Shown piece after piece: positions 6,661-6,933 of a DNA stretch of 6,933 nt. The position numbers were made by a program, and so were the translations under genes. How positions within the stretch are numbered: position 1 is the first letter of the stretch; each line of letters opens with the position of its first letter. The stretch is from Bacillota bacterium (GTDB lineage Bacteria > Bacillota > Sulfobacillia > Symbiobacteriales > Symbiobacteriaceae): assembly GCA_028287415.1 (NCBI GenBank), contig JAQBPS010000498.1:1-6933 (forward strand), read 5' to 3'. The notes below the pieces were generated by a model. It saw nothing but the letters and a program-made list of their open reading frames with translations. It searched no databases and was not told the origin of the DNA.

Positions 6661-6712
6661 ACAGGGCACTATGAGAGGGTGGCTGATGCCCTGGCTTATG
6701 GTTGCCCTGTAA
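6659..6712. repeat. 10-bp perfect inverted repeat in the acyltransferase leader
   Basis: TTACAGGGCA at 6659-6668 is the exact reverse complement of TGCCCTGTAA at 6703-6712, with 34 bp between. Inside is a further TGCCCTG (6687-6693), and ACAGGGCA recurs at 6552-6559. The right arm ends 12 nt before the GGAG ribosome site of the acyltransferase gene. It could be a pair of operator half-sites or, if transcribed, the base of an RNA stem. It lacks a T tract, so it is not an obvious terminator. Confidence 0.5.
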
Positions 6713-6723
6713 TCTTATGTAAT

Positions 6724-6727
6724 GGAG
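6724..6727 (+). promoter_or_regulatory. Ribosome binding site of the acyltransferase gene
   Basis: GGAG lies 7 nt before GTG 6735. It supports the GTG start rather than the out-of-frame ATG at 6722, which reaches a stop after 37 codons. Confidence 0.65.
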
Positions 6728-6734
6728 CGATTTC

Positions 6735-6933
6735 GTGGAGCAAAAGAGAATCGTCCCGGAGCTGTTCGTGATACGCGCTATCGCCTGCCTGTGCGTCGTG
6801 CTGCTTCACGCGAACGGCATGCTTTTACAATATGACGCGACGCTCACGCCGACAGCGGCGAAATGGCTCACGATCCTCAGCGCCCTGCTGCTGTTCAGCA
6901 CCCCTGCCTTTGCGTTCATGTCGGCCTTCTTAC
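6735..6933 (+). CDS. Acyltransferase-3 family integral membrane protein, N-terminal 66 residues, cut by window edge
   Basis: From GTG at 6735 the frame is open for 66 codons to the window edge. The product begins MEQKRIVPELFVIRAIACLC. Residues 12-31 form a first membrane segment carrying arginine 14 and histidine 25. This is the R-X10-H pair typical of acyltransferase-3 (OafA/YrhL-type) proteins, where the histidine is thought to be catalytic. Residues 45-66 form a second hydrophobic segment ending FSTPAFAFMSAFL, in the place of the family's usual PLFFFLSGF-like stretch. Such enzymes move acyl groups onto cell-surface sugars, polysaccharides or peptidoglycan in the membrane; the acceptor cannot be told here. 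Family members usually have about 350 residues or more, so most of the gene lies to the right. It is transcribed away from the importer operon and shows no evident functional link to it. The start is supported by GGAG at 6724-6727. Confidence 0.82.
   Translation, partial: MEQKRIVPELFVIRAIACLCVVLLHANGMLLQYDATLTPTAAKWLTILSALLLFSTPAFAFMSAFL

Larger units (their letters stand above)
6402..6734. other. Divergent intergenic regulatory region between the importer operon and the acyltransferase gene
   Basis: This 333-bp stretch is the only long non-coding part of the window and separates two divergently transcribed genes. It is visibly richer in A and T near both gene starts than the flanking coding DNA. 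From left to right it holds the operon ribosome site, a SigH-like promoter candidate, a TGTATACA palindrome, a leftward terminator-like hairpin, a cluster of GCCCTG/CAGGGC cores, a phased CGT-type repeat array and a 10-bp inverted repeat. I found no convincing gene, tRNA or known riboswitch in it. Confidence 0.8.

Noticed and set aside
6448..6669. 73-codon minus-strand open frame in the intergenic region
   Set aside because: It has no recognisable domain, and it overlaps the terminator-like hairpin, the repeat array and the SigH-like promoter. I find no good ribosome site or other sign that it is coding.
6638..6675. SigA-type promoter for the acyltransferase gene (TTGTTC with TATGAG)
   Set aside because: The distance between the boxes (26 bp) is wrong for SigA and both boxes are weak. 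It is kept only as a possible activator-dependent -10 within the repeat-array finding.
6722..6835. ATG-started 37-residue plus-strand frame overlapping the acyltransferase start
   Set aside because: It is short and Arg-rich and overlaps the ribosome site. The GTG frame from 6735 gives a clear acyltransferase-3 N-terminus.

Overview
The window is GC-rich chromosomal DNA. I infer a high-GC member of the Bacillota (Symbiobacterium-like). The evidence is strong Shine-Dalgarno sites close to AGGAGGTG, frequent GTG and TTG starts, a lipoprotein-anchored solute-binding protein, and a possible SigH-type promoter. The taxon is an inference from sequence style, not proven.

About 92% of the window is one leftward (minus-strand) operon. 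In transcription order it holds a lipoprotein substrate-binding protein (6401-4824), a DppB-type permease (4805-3789), a DppC-type permease (3792-2956), a DppD-type ATPase (2963-1983), a DppF-type ATPase (1990-1010), and the N-terminal half of a hydantoinase/oxoprolinase subunit A (HyuA; 997 to the left edge). The genes are 18 nt apart, overlap by 4, 8 and 8 nt, and are then 12 nt apart, with no terminator between them. The five transporter genes make a complete peptide/nickel/opine-class ABC importer. The hydantoinase next to them suggests that the imported solute is a cyclic amide or imide (hydantoin, 5-oxoproline or a derivative) or a peptide yielding one, cleaved with ATP once inside. Its partner HyuB, if present, would lie beyond the left edge.

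The 333-bp divergent region 6402-6734 is the only long non-coding stretch and has the most unexplained structure. It holds a leftward intrinsic-terminator-like hairpin with a T7 tract, a SigH-like promoter candidate for the importer operon, a TGTATACA palindrome, a six-unit array of CGT-type motifs spaced 10-11 bp, and several copies of the core GCCCTG/CAGGGC, two of which form a 10-bp perfect inverted repeat. To the right, a GTG-started plus-strand gene (6735 to the right edge) begins an acyltransferase-3 family membrane protein.

I see no mobile element, CRISPR array, tRNA or rRNA. The genes belong to well-known families. The points worth a second look are the hydantoinase-importer linkage and the architecture of the divergent regulatory region.
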